From an uncultured Kangiella sp. (GTDB lineage Bacteria; Pseudomonadota; Gammaproteobacteria; Enterobacterales; DSM-103792), in the NCBI GenBank assembly GCA_946480585.1, contig CAMLKQ010000035.1, positions 1 through 12,364 of the forward strand: DNA of 12,364 nt, given 5' to 3'. The notes beneath the pieces were generated by a model. It was not told the origin of the DNA, made no database searches, and worked only from the letters and a program-made list of their open reading frames with translations. The translations under genes and the position numbers were made by a program. This document shows positions 7,209 through 12,364 of this stretch, piece by piece (position 1 is the stretch's first letter; the number at the start of each line of letters is the position of its first letter).

Positions 7209-8063
7209 TCAATCCCTCAGTTGCTTGCCGGTCAATTGCAGAAAAACCGATTCCAGGGTCGGCGGCCGCACTTCCAGAAGATCGATTTGGCTGGTGCTGT
7301 CGGTTTCTTGAAACAAGGCGCGCAGGCTGGCCATGGCATCACCGGTGCTGATCTGGCGGCGACCACCGGCGCGGCGCAGGATGATTTCGCTGGCGCCGCC
7401 GTGTTGTTGCAACAGCTGTGGCACGCTGTCCAAGGCGAGCAAGCGGCCGTGATCGATGATCGCCACCCGGTCACAGAGCCGCTCGGCTTCTTCCATGTAA
7501 TGGGTGGTGTAAATCACGGTTTTGCCTGCGGCTTTCAACGCCAGCACGCTTTCAAACAAGCGGTTGCGCGATTGCGGATCGACACCGGCAGTCGGCTCAT
7601 CCAGCAAAATCAGATCCGGGTTGTGCACCAGCGCGCAGGCCAGATTCAACCGGCGCAGCATGCCGCCGGAAAACGTCGCCACTGTATCGTCGGCGCGATC
7701 GGCCAGTCCGACTTGGGCGAGTGCGCTGCCGATGGCTTCGCGCGCCTTGCTGCCGCGCAGTCCATACAACGACGCAAAAAACTGCAGATTGCGGTACGCG
7801 CTGAGCCGTTCGTACAGCGCCAGTTTCTGCGGTGCCAGACCGATGCGTTGACGAATGCGCGGTGAGCGCGGATCGCAGCCATCGACACGGACCTGACCGC
7901 GATCCGGCGCCAGTAGTCCGGTGATGAGCGCACAGGTGGTGCTCTTGCCGGCGCCGTTCGGGCCGAGCAGGCCGAGAATTTCGCCGGGCCGGGTGTGCAG
8001 GTTGAGTGCATCCACGGCGAGCTGATCGCCGTAGGTTTTGCTGACTTGATCGAGTTGCAACAT
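7209..8063 (-). CDS. ABC transporter ATP-binding protein (ABC-2 exporter)
   Basis: A 284-residue ATPase that powers the adjacent permease from the cytoplasmic side. Motifs are intact: Walker A GPNGAGKS (34-41), Q-loop APQK (78-81), signature FSGGM (131-135), Walker B LILLDEP (151-157) followed by TAGVDPQSR, and the H-loop His in YTTHYMEEAE (188). The last 75 residues form the extra C-terminal part usual in NatA/CcmA-like drug, sodium or envelope exporters. The TTHYMEEAE form of the H-loop and the single nucleotide-binding domain fit the ABC-2 class. The ATG at 8063 has AAGGA about 10 bases upstream. It lies 28 bases after the upstream membrane-protein gene and 2 bases before the permease, so it sits within one operon. 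Confidence 0.95.
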   Translation of the reverse strand: MLQLDQVSKTYGDQLAVDALNLHTRPGEILGLLGPNGAGKSTTCALITGLLAPDRGQVRVDGCDPRSPRIRQRIGLAPQKLALYERLSAYRNLQFFASLYGLRGSKAREAIGSALAQVGLADRADDTVATFSGGMLRRLNLACALVHNPDLILLDEPTAGVDPQSRNRLFESVLALKAAGKTVIYTTHYMEEAERLCDRVAIIDHGRLLALDSVPQLLQQHGGASEIILRRAGGRRQISTGDAMASLRALFQETDSTSQIDLLEVRPPTLESVFLQLTGKQLRD

Positions 8064-8091
8064 GGCTTCCGTCCTTAGCGCGTGGCGCTGG

Positions 8092-8670
8092 TCACACGGC
8101 CCGCAGCGCGCGCCAGTTGCGTTCCAGAATGACGATGGTGACCAGATACACCGCGACGATCAGCGCCGGGATCAGCACATAGCGTTCGGCCGGGAACAGA
8201 TACCAGGCGACGACGAGCAGACCGGTGCGTGCCAGTGTGTGCGCCAGACCAATCCAGTGCTGGATGATCCAGCCAAACGGGATCCACATCAGGCCGGTCA
8301 AAATGCCGACCGTCATCGGCAGCGAAGTCGGCTCGACCAACGCAAACGGAATGGCGATCGCATACACCAGAATCGCCATCAGCGCGCCGAGCAGAAACAG
8401 GTTGTCAAACACGTTTTTCGGTTTGTTCTTGGCCATCATGTTTTCGCCGGTCAGCGTCGACAGGAACATGCCGAGATAGACGATGCTGCCGGTGCCGATG
8501 TAAATCAGCATGTTCTTGCCAAACGGCCCGACGAACAGTGAGCCAATGCCAATCGCGGCCCAGATCAGCGTGCCGGCGAGTGGCATCGCCAGAAAGCGGC
8601 GACGGCGAAACTCCTCGCGCTGGACGTCCAGGCTGCGGGTCGGGGAAGGCGTTAGGGTGTGCATGTCCAT
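8092..8670 (-). CDS. Multi-pass membrane protein, possibly DUF7010-like
   Basis: A 192-residue protein with about six hydrophobic segments: [18 protein letters not shown], then [18 protein letters not shown], then a basic loop [10 protein letters not shown], then four more segments ending [13 protein letters not shown]. The overall pattern resembles the DUF7010 family of small membrane proteins that often stand alone or near transporters; I hold this loosely. I use the ATG at 8670, which has AGGAG about 8 bases upstream; the frame runs on to 8775 but that part is Arg-rich and coding-unlike. As first gene of the block, 28 bases before the ABC ATPase, it probably assists the exporter or shares its inducer. 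Confidence 0.85.
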   Translation of the reverse strand: MDMHTLTPSPTRSLDVQREEFRRRRFLAMPLAGTLIWAAIGIGSLFVGPFGKNMLIYIGTGSIVYLGMFLSTLTGENMMAKNKPKNVFDNLFLLGALMAILVYAIAIPFALVEPTSLPMTVGILTGLMWIPFGWIIQHWIGLAHTLARTGLLVVAWYLFPAERYVLIPALIVAVYLVTIVILERNWRALRAV

Positions 8671-8770
8671 CTTCAGGGCTCCTGCCGTGGCGCGGTTCCG
8701 GTGTCGGACCGCATGGGGTTGTCGATGGCGCCAGTGTCGACGGACGCGAAACCGCGCGGCAGTGCCAGAC

Positions 8771-8803
8771 GTCATTCGGCCGGTATGACATTTGTCATGC
8801 CGG
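8771..8803 (-). promoter_or_regulatory. Operator-like palindrome upstream of the ABC block
   Basis: The core ATGACATTTGTCAT (8785-8798) is a perfect palindrome except for its centre, extended outward to 24 bases (8780-8803) by CCGG on both sides with one mismatch. A third half-site, GTCATT, lies at 8771-8776, one helical turn or so away. It sits 110-130 bases from the minus-strand gene start at 8670 and about 80 bases from the plus-strand gene at 8878, so it could control either or both. Paired sites of this kind suit a dimeric regulator, such as a LuxR/NarL-type response regulator (inference). For the plus-strand gene a weak TTGCGG (8812-8817) and GACAAT (8836-8841) pair with an 18-base spacer is the best promoter candidate. 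Confidence 0.55.
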
Positions 8804-8877
8804 TAGCTGACTTGCGGAGCAAGGGAGGAGGGCGGGACAATAGCGGCCGGTTTCTCGCCTTACGTTCAGGAGTTTTC

Positions 8878-9096
8878 ATGCACGCGCATGCCCACGGCCA
8901 TGTTCATGGCCCGGATTGCAATCACGATCATGACCATGACCACGAGCATGTCCACGGTCCGGACTGCGATCACGACCATGATCACCACCATCACCACGTT
9001 CAGGCGCCGGTGCGCAACCCGCTGCGCGAAGTCGGCCGCAATGATCCTTGCCCGTGCGGTTCCGGCAACAAATTCAAGAAATGCCATGGCCGCTGA
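8878..9096 (+). CDS. His-rich SEC-C motif mini-protein
   Basis: A 72-residue protein in two parts. Residues 1-40 contain 18 histidines, and a 16-residue unit ([16 protein letters not shown]) is repeated in tandem at 8-23 and 24-39, each with one Cys. The C-terminal part (about 52-72) is a SEC-C zinc finger, [17 protein letters not shown], with ligands at C58, C60, C69 and H70, as at the end of SecA. The SEC-C part would bind one zinc and probably a protein or nucleic-acid partner; the His/Asp/Cys part should bind several transition-metal ions. The ATG at 8878 follows CAGGAG with 5-6 bases spacing, and the frame upstream is non-coding in appearance. It lies 21 bases before yqcC, likely in one transcript. 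A metal store or chaperone is a guess. Confidence 0.85.
   Translation: MHAHAHGHVHGPDCNHDHDHDHEHVHGPDCDHDHDHHHHHVQAPVRNPLREVGRNDPCPCGSGNKFKKCHGR
8899..8994 (+). repeat. 48-bp coding tandem duplication in the His-rich gene
   Basis: Two adjacent 48-base units (8899-8946 and 8947-8994) encode the repeated HVHGPDC-(N/D)-HDHDH stretch. The copies differ at several third positions, so the duplication is not very recent or has been kept under protein-level selection. Confidence 0.75.
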
Positions 9097-9117
9097 CGCG
9101 CGCCGCGGGGAGTGTTG

Positions 9118-9459
9118 ATGAACCGTGATGTCCAGCTGCAGGAATGCAGCCGCCTGTTGGGCGCCATCCAGAAAGAACTGATGCGGCTGGAATGCTGGGC
9201 CAGCATGCCGCCGCCGGTTGAGCATTTCGCCAGCACGCTGCCGTTCTGTGTCGATACCCTGAGCATCGAGCAGTGGCTGCAGTTCGTGTTTTTGCCGCGC
9301 ATGCAGGCGCTGCTGGATGCCGGCCAGGAACTGCCGCGCGGCGCCGGCCTCGCCAACTACGCCGAGGTCTGCTTCCGCGACAACCTGGCGACCCGGCGGG
9401 AGCTGATCACCCTGCTGCGGGCGATGGATGCGTTACTGGTGGCGCCGACCCGGCACTGA
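9118..9459 (+). CDS. yqcC: YqcC family protein (DUF446)
   Basis: A 113-residue soluble protein of the YqcC/DUF446 family. Recognisable family positions are the N-terminal ECSRLLGAIQKELMRLECW, the central STLPFCVDTLSIEQWLQFVFLPRM, and LPRGAGLANYAEVCF. In enterobacteria the gene sits next to truC, the tRNA pseudouridine-65 synthase, which gave rise to its association with tRNA modification; no truC is visible here, and the molecular role is not established. The ATG at 9118 has GGGGAG 5 bases ahead; a GTG at 9112 in frame overlaps that site and is less likely. It follows the His-rich SEC-C gene by 21 bases and is closed by a terminator just downstream. Confidence 0.9.
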   Translation: MNRDVQLQECSRLLGAIQKELMRLECWASMPPPVEHFASTLPFCVDTLSIEQWLQFVFLPRMQALLDAGQELPRGAGLANYAEVCFRDNLATRRELITLLRAMDALLVAPTRH

Positions 9460-9481
9460 ACCCACGCAGGGTTCGCTGCCC

Positions 9482-9793
9482 TCAACCCGGTTCCGACAAC
9501 GGCCGCCTTGCGCGGCCGTTTTCAATGCGGACGCCTTCCGCCCGCAGCCGCTGCAGCTGCTCCCGGTAGCCGTTGGAGCCTTCCGGCAGGCCCGGTCGGC
9601 CGTCGGCCCGCAGTACCCGGTGCCACGGTAATTTTCCACCTGCCGCTTGGCTCGCCAACAGCTGTGCCACTTGCCGGTGATAACCCGGCAAACCCGCGCG
9701 CCGCGCGACTTCGCCGTAGCTGCACCAGTCTCCGGCCGGGATGGCGGCGATGACGGCGATAAGACGCTGGTTCAGGTCCGAAGGCAGGGTCAT
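9482..9793 (-). CDS. Alkyltransferase-like protein (ATL, MGMT DNA-binding domain)
   Basis: A 103-residue member of the MGMT DNA-binding domain family. The winged-helix region reads IPAGDWCSYGEVARRAG, with the DNA-contacting Tyr at 26. The usual PCHR active site of O6-alkylguanine alkyltransferase is PWHRV here (56-60), Trp in place of the acceptor Cys. This defines ATL proteins, which bind O6-alkylguanine without repairing it and pass the lesion to nucleotide excision repair (known for the family). The start is the ATG at 9793; a longer frame reaches 9973 but would overlap the promoter and the divergent gene. No clear Shine-Dalgarno precedes the ATG. The last codons are encoded by the hairpin of the convergent yqcC terminator. 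The C-terminus is a little shorter than typical relatives. Confidence 0.9.
   Translation of the reverse strand: MTLPSDLNQRLIAVIAAIPAGDWCSYGEVARRAGLPGYHRQVAQLLASQAAGGKLPWHRVLRADGRPGLPEGSNGYREQLQRLRAEGVRIENGRARRPLSEPG
9498..9522 (+). terminator. Intrinsic terminator of the SEC-C/yqcC unit, inside the ATL gene
   Basis: Nine-base stem AACGGCCGC/GCGGCCGTT with loop CTTGC, ending in a TTTT run at 9519-9522, 38 bases after the yqcC stop. It lies within the final codons of the convergent ATL gene, encoding its Arg-rich end. In the minus direction GTTGTCGG follows, so termination there should be weak. Confidence 0.72.
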
Positions 9794-9804
9794 AAACAGT
9801 TCAG

Positions 9805-9833
9805 TTGACAAAGCGGTGAGCAGTCCGTATATA
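9805..9833 (+). promoter_or_regulatory. Strong sigma-70 promoter of the small acidic protein gene
   Basis: TTGACA (9805-9810), a 17-base spacer, then TATATA (9828-9833). The -35 box is a perfect consensus match, the spacing is ideal and the -10 matches at five of six positions. Start of transcription is expected near 9840, giving a leader of about 35 bases to the ATG at 9875. TATATA is self-complementary; read on the minus strand it has TTGGTG (9855-9850) 16 bases upstream and could serve the divergent ATL gene. Confidence 0.8.
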
Positions 9834-9874
9834 GCTCGGCCGAATTTTTCACCAATTTGGTTGAGGTGGGCAGT

Positions 9875-10078
9875 ATGGCGGGTATTGAAGGTCTGGACGA
9901 AGACTTTGTTGAAGTGGAGTCGAACGAGACCATTCACGTCAACGTCAACAACAGTGCCGATGCGGCCAAGCATCCGCCGCGCTGGCGCCAGATTGAGATG
10001 TTGCGCGAGAAGCGTGAACTGTCGCGGGCCTTGTCGGAATACGACGACTACGAGTTCGACGACAGCGAAGAAGAGTAA
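9875..10078 (+). CDS. Small acidic protein, PA3496-like
   Basis: A 67-residue protein without signal peptide or membrane segment. The acidic N-terminus (EGLDEDFVEVESNE) is followed by a basic helix RWRQIEMLREKRELSRALSEY and an extremely acidic tail DDYEFDDSEEE. The RR/RW-IE-L-E-RRL-L-DY pattern resembles short proteobacterial proteins annotated as PA3496 family putative envelope integrity proteins; I consider this likely but not proven by eye. The ATG at 9875 follows GAGGTGGG at good spacing; a GTG at 9857 is in frame but has no such site. It has its own strong promoter upstream and a terminator ten bases downstream, so it is a one-gene unit, probably well expressed. Confidence 0.82.
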   Translation: MAGIEGLDEDFVEVESNETIHVNVNNSADAAKHPPRWRQIEMLREKRELSRALSEYDDYEFDDSEEE

Positions 10079-10087
10079 GTTTTGACC

Positions 10088-10120
10088 GTTCCGGCGCCGC
10101 GAGGCGCCGGAACTGTTTTG
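10088..10120 (+). terminator. Intrinsic terminator of the small acidic protein gene
   Basis: Perfect 11-base stem GTTCCGGCGCC/GGCGCCGGAAC closed by a GCGA loop of the stable GNRA type, followed by TGTTTTG. It begins nine bases after the stop codon at 10078. Confidence 0.85.
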
Positions 10121-10176
10121 GCCGGGCCGTGGTCAGAGTGGCTACCAAGCAGTCCGAAACAGTGTCGAGGTGTACG

Positions 10177-10572
10177 GTGTTGAAAGCGGTGGTGATGGCA
10201 GCGCTGGTGCTGCCGGGTGTGGCATTTGCCGATAGCTGTGGCCGGGTGTCCACGTTCTTTGACGGGCCTGTGACCAAGCATGTTTATGAGGCGCGGATCG
10301 GTGTCATCGACAGCAACAACGTGCTGCTCGAAACGCCGGAACACCGCCTGAGCCCCGGCAAGCACGAGCTGCGCATTTACGAATTCATCGACGCACCGGA
10401 GCTGAAGGTGCCGGCACGGCACCGCGGGTACGGCAAGATCCTCACGCTGGAGGTGGAAGCCAACAAGGTTTACCGCATCGGCGCCCGGTTCAATCACCTG
10501 AAGCCGTTTGATCGCAACGAGTTTTGGGAGCCGGTGGTCTGGCAGGTGTCAGACCAGGCCTGCGAGAAATAA
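10177..10572 (+). CDS. Exported protein of unknown function
   Basis: About 131 residues. The N-terminus MLKAVVMAALVLPGVAFA is a compact secretion signal, with cleavage expected after AFA. The mature part begins DSCGRV and ends QACEK; these are its only two cysteines and could pair. The middle is a predicted beta-rich region that includes YEARIGVIDSNNVLL, then LSPGKHELRIYEFI, then a segment with EVEANKVYRIGARFNHL, a pattern like the small beta-sandwich domains that add or position surface groups. I do not recognise a family. The start is a GTG with GAGG six bases upstream; the frame is also open to a GTG at 10129, which would place a polar extension before the signal and is less likely. A terminator follows. 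Confidence 0.78.
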   Translation: MLKAVVMAALVLPGVAFADSCGRVSTFFDGPVTKHVYEARIGVIDSNNVLLETPEHRLSPGKHELRIYEFIDAPELKVPARHRGYGKILTLEVEANKVYRIGARFNHLKPFDRNEFWEPVVWQVSDQACEK

Positions 10573-10617
10573 CCGCTCCCGTTGCAGACGGATTCGCAAT
10601 ACATTTCCCTGCCTGAC

Positions 10618-10650
10618 CAAACGCCGTGCTTGCACGGCGTTTGGCTTTTC
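10618..10650 (+). terminator. Intrinsic terminator after the exported-protein gene
   Basis: Perfect inverted repeat CAAACGCCGTGC/GCACGGCGTTTG (10618-10643) around TT, best drawn with a CTTG loop, followed by GCTTTTC. It is 45 bases after the stop codon. The following bases up to 10693 include TATGCT (about 10655), a possible -10 of the next gene, with no convincing -35. Confidence 0.85.
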
Positions 10651-10693
10651 CGGCTATGCTTTTCCCGGCACGCGCTCATTCAAGGACAGACCG

Positions 10694-11476
10694 ATGCGCA
10701 GACGGATGCGGTGGCTCGCGCTATGTGGCCTTTCGAGCTTCATATGGGGTACGACCGCAGCCGAGGTGCCAGCCGCCGCGGCAGCGCCGCTGCGCGCCGG
10801 CCTCAGCGAGGCGCTCGACAACCCGCTGATCGAATGGCAGCCCGGCCAGATCGGCAAGCAGGTGCAGGGCGGGCTGCTGCCGGAACTGCACCAAGAACTC
10901 GCCAAGCGACTGCAACGGCCACTGCAAACCGTGTTGCTGGCGCGCAAGCGCATTGCGCTCGCCATGCTCGAAGGCGAGACCGATCTGCACTGCTATCAAA
11001 CGCCGGAATGGTTCGGGCCGCTGGCCGGCAAAGTGCAGTGGTCGGCGCCGCTGTTCACCATCCACAACCGCATCATTCGGCAGGCGAGTGCGCCGGCCAT
11101 CAACACCTTTGATGAGCTGCGTGGGCAAGCGCTCGGCACCACCCTCGGTTATTTCTACCCGGCGCTGGAACCGTATTTTCGCGATGGCCGCGTGCGCCGT
11201 GACGATGCCGGCAGCGAGCGGCAGGGCTTTCGCAAATTCATGGCCGGCCGGCTCAACTACCTGGTCATGAATTCACTCAGTCTGGATTGGCATCTGCGCG
11301 ACTGGGCGCAGCGCACACCGGGCGCTCCCATGCCAGTCAGCACGCCGCTGGTGTTCGATCCGGTCGAGGTGCGGTGTGCGGTGAGCCCCGCTCAATCACT
11401 GCAGGCGGTGAACCTTGCCATCGACAGCATGCGTGCCGACGACAGCCTTGATGCGATACTACGCCGGTATCGTTGA
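10694..11476 (+). CDS. Periplasmic solute-binding-like protein (SBP_bac_3 fold)
   Basis: A 260-residue exported protein. The twin basic N-terminus (MRRRMRW) and hydrophobic stretch LALCGLSSFIWGTTA form a signal peptide with cleavage near TAAE or AAA. The rest resembles amino-acid type solute-binding proteins: LLPELHQELAKRLQRPLQTV after the first strand, then a segment reading LLARKRIALAMLEGETDL, then VQWSAPLFTIHNRII, then the hinge-like NTFDELRGQALGTTLGYF and the late LAIDSMRADDSLDAILRRY. No permease or ATPase is nearby, so it could be an orphan binding protein or a signalling relative rather than part of a transporter. The ATG at 10694 has AAGGACAG about 7 bases upstream. A terminator separates it from the previous gene, so it has its own unit. 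Confidence 0.82.
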   Translation: MRRRMRWLALCGLSSFIWGTTAAEVPAAAAAPLRAGLSEALDNPLIEWQPGQIGKQVQGGLLPELHQELAKRLQRPLQTVLLARKRIALAMLEGETDLHCYQTPEWFGPLAGKVQWSAPLFTIHNRIIRQASAPAINTFDELRGQALGTTLGYFYPALEPYFRDGRVRRDDAGSERQGFRKFMAGRLNYLVMNSLSLDWHLRDWAQRTPGAPMPVSTPLVFDPVEVRCAVSPAQSLQAVNLAIDSMRADDSLDAILRRYR

Positions 11477-11500
11477 TACTCGATCGCTTACAGCCGCTTG

Positions 11501-11824
11501 TTATGTCGCTGCGCTGTTGTACTTGAAGTAAAGCCGCAAAACCTCATCGGTTACATACGCGGAAATTCTGTTTGACAACACAGCAGACGCTTCGGGGACG
11601 TGGTTGTTTGCCATGATCATTGCCAAGGGTTTCTCGCCAACAATTGCTTCCCAGCTATGATTCTTGCCCGCTACTGAAGCGAGGTATCGACGGCTTGCCA
11701 AATGAGTAAACACGTCATTCAGCGTTGCGTCCCGGGGAAGGTTGAATTGGTAGGAGTGAGGAGCATCAGCGTCATCCCCCATACAAACGCTGTCTCTTTC
11801 GACCTTGACTTGATACGAGTTCAT
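11501..11824 (-). CDS. Low-GC hypothetical protein, possible former gene cassette
   Basis: A 107-residue soluble protein with no signal or membrane segment. It opens MNSYQVKVERDSVCMGDDAD, then PHSYQFNLPRDATLNDVF, then a segment with RRYLASVAGKNHSWEAIVGE, and ends YVTDEVLRLYFKYNSAAT. I do not recognise a named family. GC is about 50% (150 of 300 bases counted from 11521 to 11820), well below the neighbouring genes. The ATG at 11824 follows GAGG about nine bases upstream. Its stop codon merges into ACATAACAAGCGGCT, which looks like the left end of an integron attC site, though the right half is missing. The closest guess is a mobile-cassette orphan; function is unknown. Confidence 0.7.
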   Translation of the reverse strand: MNSYQVKVERDSVCMGDDADAPHSYQFNLPRDATLNDVFTHLASRRYLASVAGKNHSWEAIVGEKPLAMIMANNHVPEASAVLSNRISAYVTDEVLRLYFKYNSAAT

Positions 11825-11847
11825 GGCAAAAACCTCACAATGATGCC

Positions 11848-11873
11848 GCTAGGCGGTGGTGCCAACGCCTAGC
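11848..11873. other. Inverted repeat upstream of the low-GC ORF
   Basis: Eight-base arms GCTAGGCG (11848-11855) and CGCCTAGC (11866-11873) around a ten-base loop, in the 77-base gap between the Nudix gene and the low-GC ORF. On the minus strand the outer arm reads CTAGGCGTTGG, similar to the right end of attC sites, though the R' consensus GTTRRRY is not fully met. Confidence 0.4.
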
Positions 11874-11901
11874 CGAGGGGGCTTGTTGATTGAGAAGCGA
11901 C

Positions 11902-12364
11902 TCAGTACCCCAGCTCGCTCGTCAGCGAGCGACCATCCTGCTCAAACCAGACCTTCACCAGCGCATAGGCCACCGAGGCGCGGGTTGGCAATTTCATTTC
12001 GCCCTGTTTGATCGCCGCAATCAATTCGTCGCGGCTCAGCCATTGCGCGTGTTCCAGCTCGCGGTCTTTCAGCTCCAGCACATCGGCTTCGCTGTCGGCA
12101 AAGTAAGCGACCATGAGCGAAGCGGGGTAGGGCCACGGCTGCGAAAACGCATACTGTGGCACGTCTTTGATGCGCAGGCCGGTTTCTTCCATCACTTCAC
12201 GCGCCACCGCTTGTTCCAGGCTTTCGCCCGGTTCGACAAAGCCGGCGATCATGCCGTAGCGGCCGGCTGGCCAGCTCGCCTGCCGACCAAACAGCAACTT
12301 GTCGCCATGCCGTATCGCCACAATGATGGCGGGATCGGTGCGCGGAAAATGGTTGCGATCACAG
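11902..12364 (-). CDS. nudC: NudC-like NAD(H) pyrophosphatase (5' end outside window)
   Basis: The C-terminal 153 residues of a Nudix hydrolase; the start lies beyond the right edge. The visible part begins in the zinc ribbon end (C, then NHFPRTDPAII), the segment found in NudC proteins as YPRxDPAVI. The Nudix box GFVEPGESLEQAVAREVMEE plus TGL is complete (Gx5Ex7REVxEExGL). It is followed by SQPWPYPASLMVAYF, the SQPWPFP marker of the NADH pyrophosphatase subfamily. NudC splits NAD(H) to NMN(H) and AMP and removes NAD caps from RNA (known for the family). A GTG at 12321 lies in frame but inside the conserved part, so it is not the start. It reads in the same direction as the low-GC ORF, which begins 77 bases downstream. 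Confidence 0.85.
   Translation of the reverse strand, partial: CDRNHFPRTDPAIIVAIRHGDKLLFGRQASWPAGRYGMIAGFVEPGESLEQAVAREVMEETGLRIKDVPQYAFSQPWPYPASLMVAYFADSEADVLELKDRELEHAQWLSRDELIAAIKQGEMKLPTRASVAYALVKVWFEQDGRSLTSELGY

Noticed and set aside
8671..8877. Extensions of the minus-strand membrane protein (to 8775) and of the plus-strand SEC-C gene (from 8659)
   Set aside because: Both extensions are Arg-rich or low in coding character, overlap each other on opposite strands, and cross the operator palindrome; good ribosome sites favour 8670 and 8878.
8884..9000. The CAT/CAC-rich stretch as a CRISPR-like or satellite repeat
   Set aside because: It is in frame and explained by the His-Asp codons of a protein repeat; there are no spacers.
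9482..9793. ATL gene as an active O6-alkylguanine methyltransferase
   Set aside because: The acceptor Cys of PCHR is replaced by Trp (PWHRV), so transfer of the alkyl group is not possible.

Overview
The window looks like chromosomal DNA of a GC-rich (roughly 60% by eye) gammaproteobacterium. Supporting signs are a YqcC (DUF446) protein, a PA3496-like small acidic protein, a NudC-type Nudix hydrolase, an alkyltransferase-like protein, many lipoproteins and exported proteins, and good Shine-Dalgarno sites. An AlkB-type alkane monooxygenase suggests a lineage that can attack hydrocarbons. I cannot fix the genus. No tRNA, rRNA, CRISPR array, transposase or phage gene was seen.

Layout. At 32-1736 (+) lie a fused ThrE-family amino-acid exporter and a small cupin. 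At 1876-2094 (+) is a 72-residue lipoprotein, followed by a large stem-loop and a 16-17 bp tandem repeat that runs into the 3' end of the next gene. At 2253-3434 (-) is a DUF3667 zinc-ribbon membrane protein, and divergent from it at 3669-4781 (+) is AlkB with its own terminator. At 4877-8670 (-) five genes point the same way. In transcription order they are a multi-pass membrane protein, an ABC ATPase, an ABC-2 permease, a LiaF-like small membrane protein, and a cysteine-rich lipoprotein translationally coupled to it. The upstream region of this block (8671-8877) carries a strong operator-like palindrome. At 8878-9459 (+) are a His-rich SEC-C mini-protein and YqcC, ending in a terminator that lies inside the convergent alkyltransferase-like gene (9482-9793, -). 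At 9793-9875 a compact divergent promoter drives that gene and a 67-residue acidic protein. At 10177-11476 (+) are two exported proteins, the second a solute-binding-like protein. At 11501-11824 (-) is a low-GC orphan ORF with possible integron-cassette traces, and at 11902-12364 (-) is a NudC-like gene cut by the right edge.

How they fit together. The most coherent unit is the minus-strand block at 4877-8670. An ABC exporter pair, a helper membrane protein, a LiaF-like protein and a Cys-rich lipoprotein downstream of an ATGACA/TGTCAT palindrome resemble an envelope-stress or efflux module under a two-component regulator lying outside the window. This is inference. The other genes look like unrelated single housekeeping or accessory genes. 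I found no defence system and no clearly new system; the best leads for novelty are the envelope block, the His-rich SEC-C protein and the low-GC ORF.
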